Shown: piece by piece, positions 23,921 to 23,961 of the stretch
Numbering within the stretch: position 1 is the stretch's first letter
Layout of the letters: the number at the start of each line of letters is the position of its first letter
Assembly (NCBI GenBank): GCA_009176605.1
Contig: SEYY01003587.1
Coordinates: 1 to 23,961, forward strand
Direction: 5' to 3'
Source of the DNA: Armadillidium nasatum
Taxonomy: Eukaryota > Arthropoda > Malacostraca > Isopoda > Armadillidiidae
DNA: 23,961 nt
The notes under the pieces: generated by a model
Database searches by the model: none
What the model was told of the DNA's origin: nothing
The model's input: only the letters and a program-made list of their open reading frames with translations
Position numbers and translations under genes: made by a program

Positions 23921-23961
23921 GTGGGGTCGCCCATCACCCTACCCCACCTTCTCTCACTTCT

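Overview
This looks like eukaryotic, non-coding-rich nuclear DNA. There are spliced exons with AG/GT borders, several non-LTR retrotransposons, a Penelope-like element and very heavy microsatellite load: about eighteen (AT)n arrays, several (TTA)n arrays, and one (CT)n. No bacterial gene layout is present. The retrotransposon proteins have the character of those common in decapod crustaceans, so a crab, shrimp or crayfish is my best guess; that is an inference from family resemblance and was not tested.

Layout. 1-900: a probable tRNA-derived SINE remnant (minus strand) between two (AT)n arrays, one about 619 bp long. 897-1726: 3' part of an old LINE on the minus strand. 1653-3321: a near-identical tandem duplication with an offset of about 841 bp. 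3490-3715: a decayed reverse-transcriptase fragment of a different LINE type. 3785-13445: the 3' part of one spliced plus-strand gene (exons A to E) whose last exon encodes a tyrosine-recombinase-like catalytic domain. Its introns hold LINE1 (minus, 4779-7360), a fold-back LINE fragment pair (4305-4675) and LINE2 (plus, about 8533-11500). 13447-17440: microsatellites, a T-rich tract, a solo Penelope-type 3' end and mostly unassignable AT-rich DNA. 17440-18673: LINE3 (minus). 18826-20250: (TTA)n, (AT)n and (CT)n arrays and a hairpin. 20264-21522: a 5'-truncated Penelope-like element with a GIY-YIG endonuclease. 21640-23961: a diverged direct-repeat pair, a GC-richer minisatellite and a (CA)n/(CG)n tract.

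The most interesting unit is the spliced gene. Four of its five exons are small, three of the four are clearly phase 1 at both ends, and every one begins by completing a Glu codon. Exons A and C are recognisably homologous. The catalytic exon keeps Arg, Lys, Arg, His and Tyr in the tyrosine-recombinase order, with the first His of the HxxR box replaced. A one-base frameshift lies inside that domain, and the exon C donor has apparently lost one G. The copy here is therefore either a decaying gene, a Crypton-like element copy, or a gene with sequencing indels.

A second theme is how (AT)n arrays arise. Three LINE 3' ends, and two Penelope-type 3' ends, run straight or almost straight into (AT)n arrays. 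One LINE copy shows a young (AT)n at a site where its relative has only ATTATAC.
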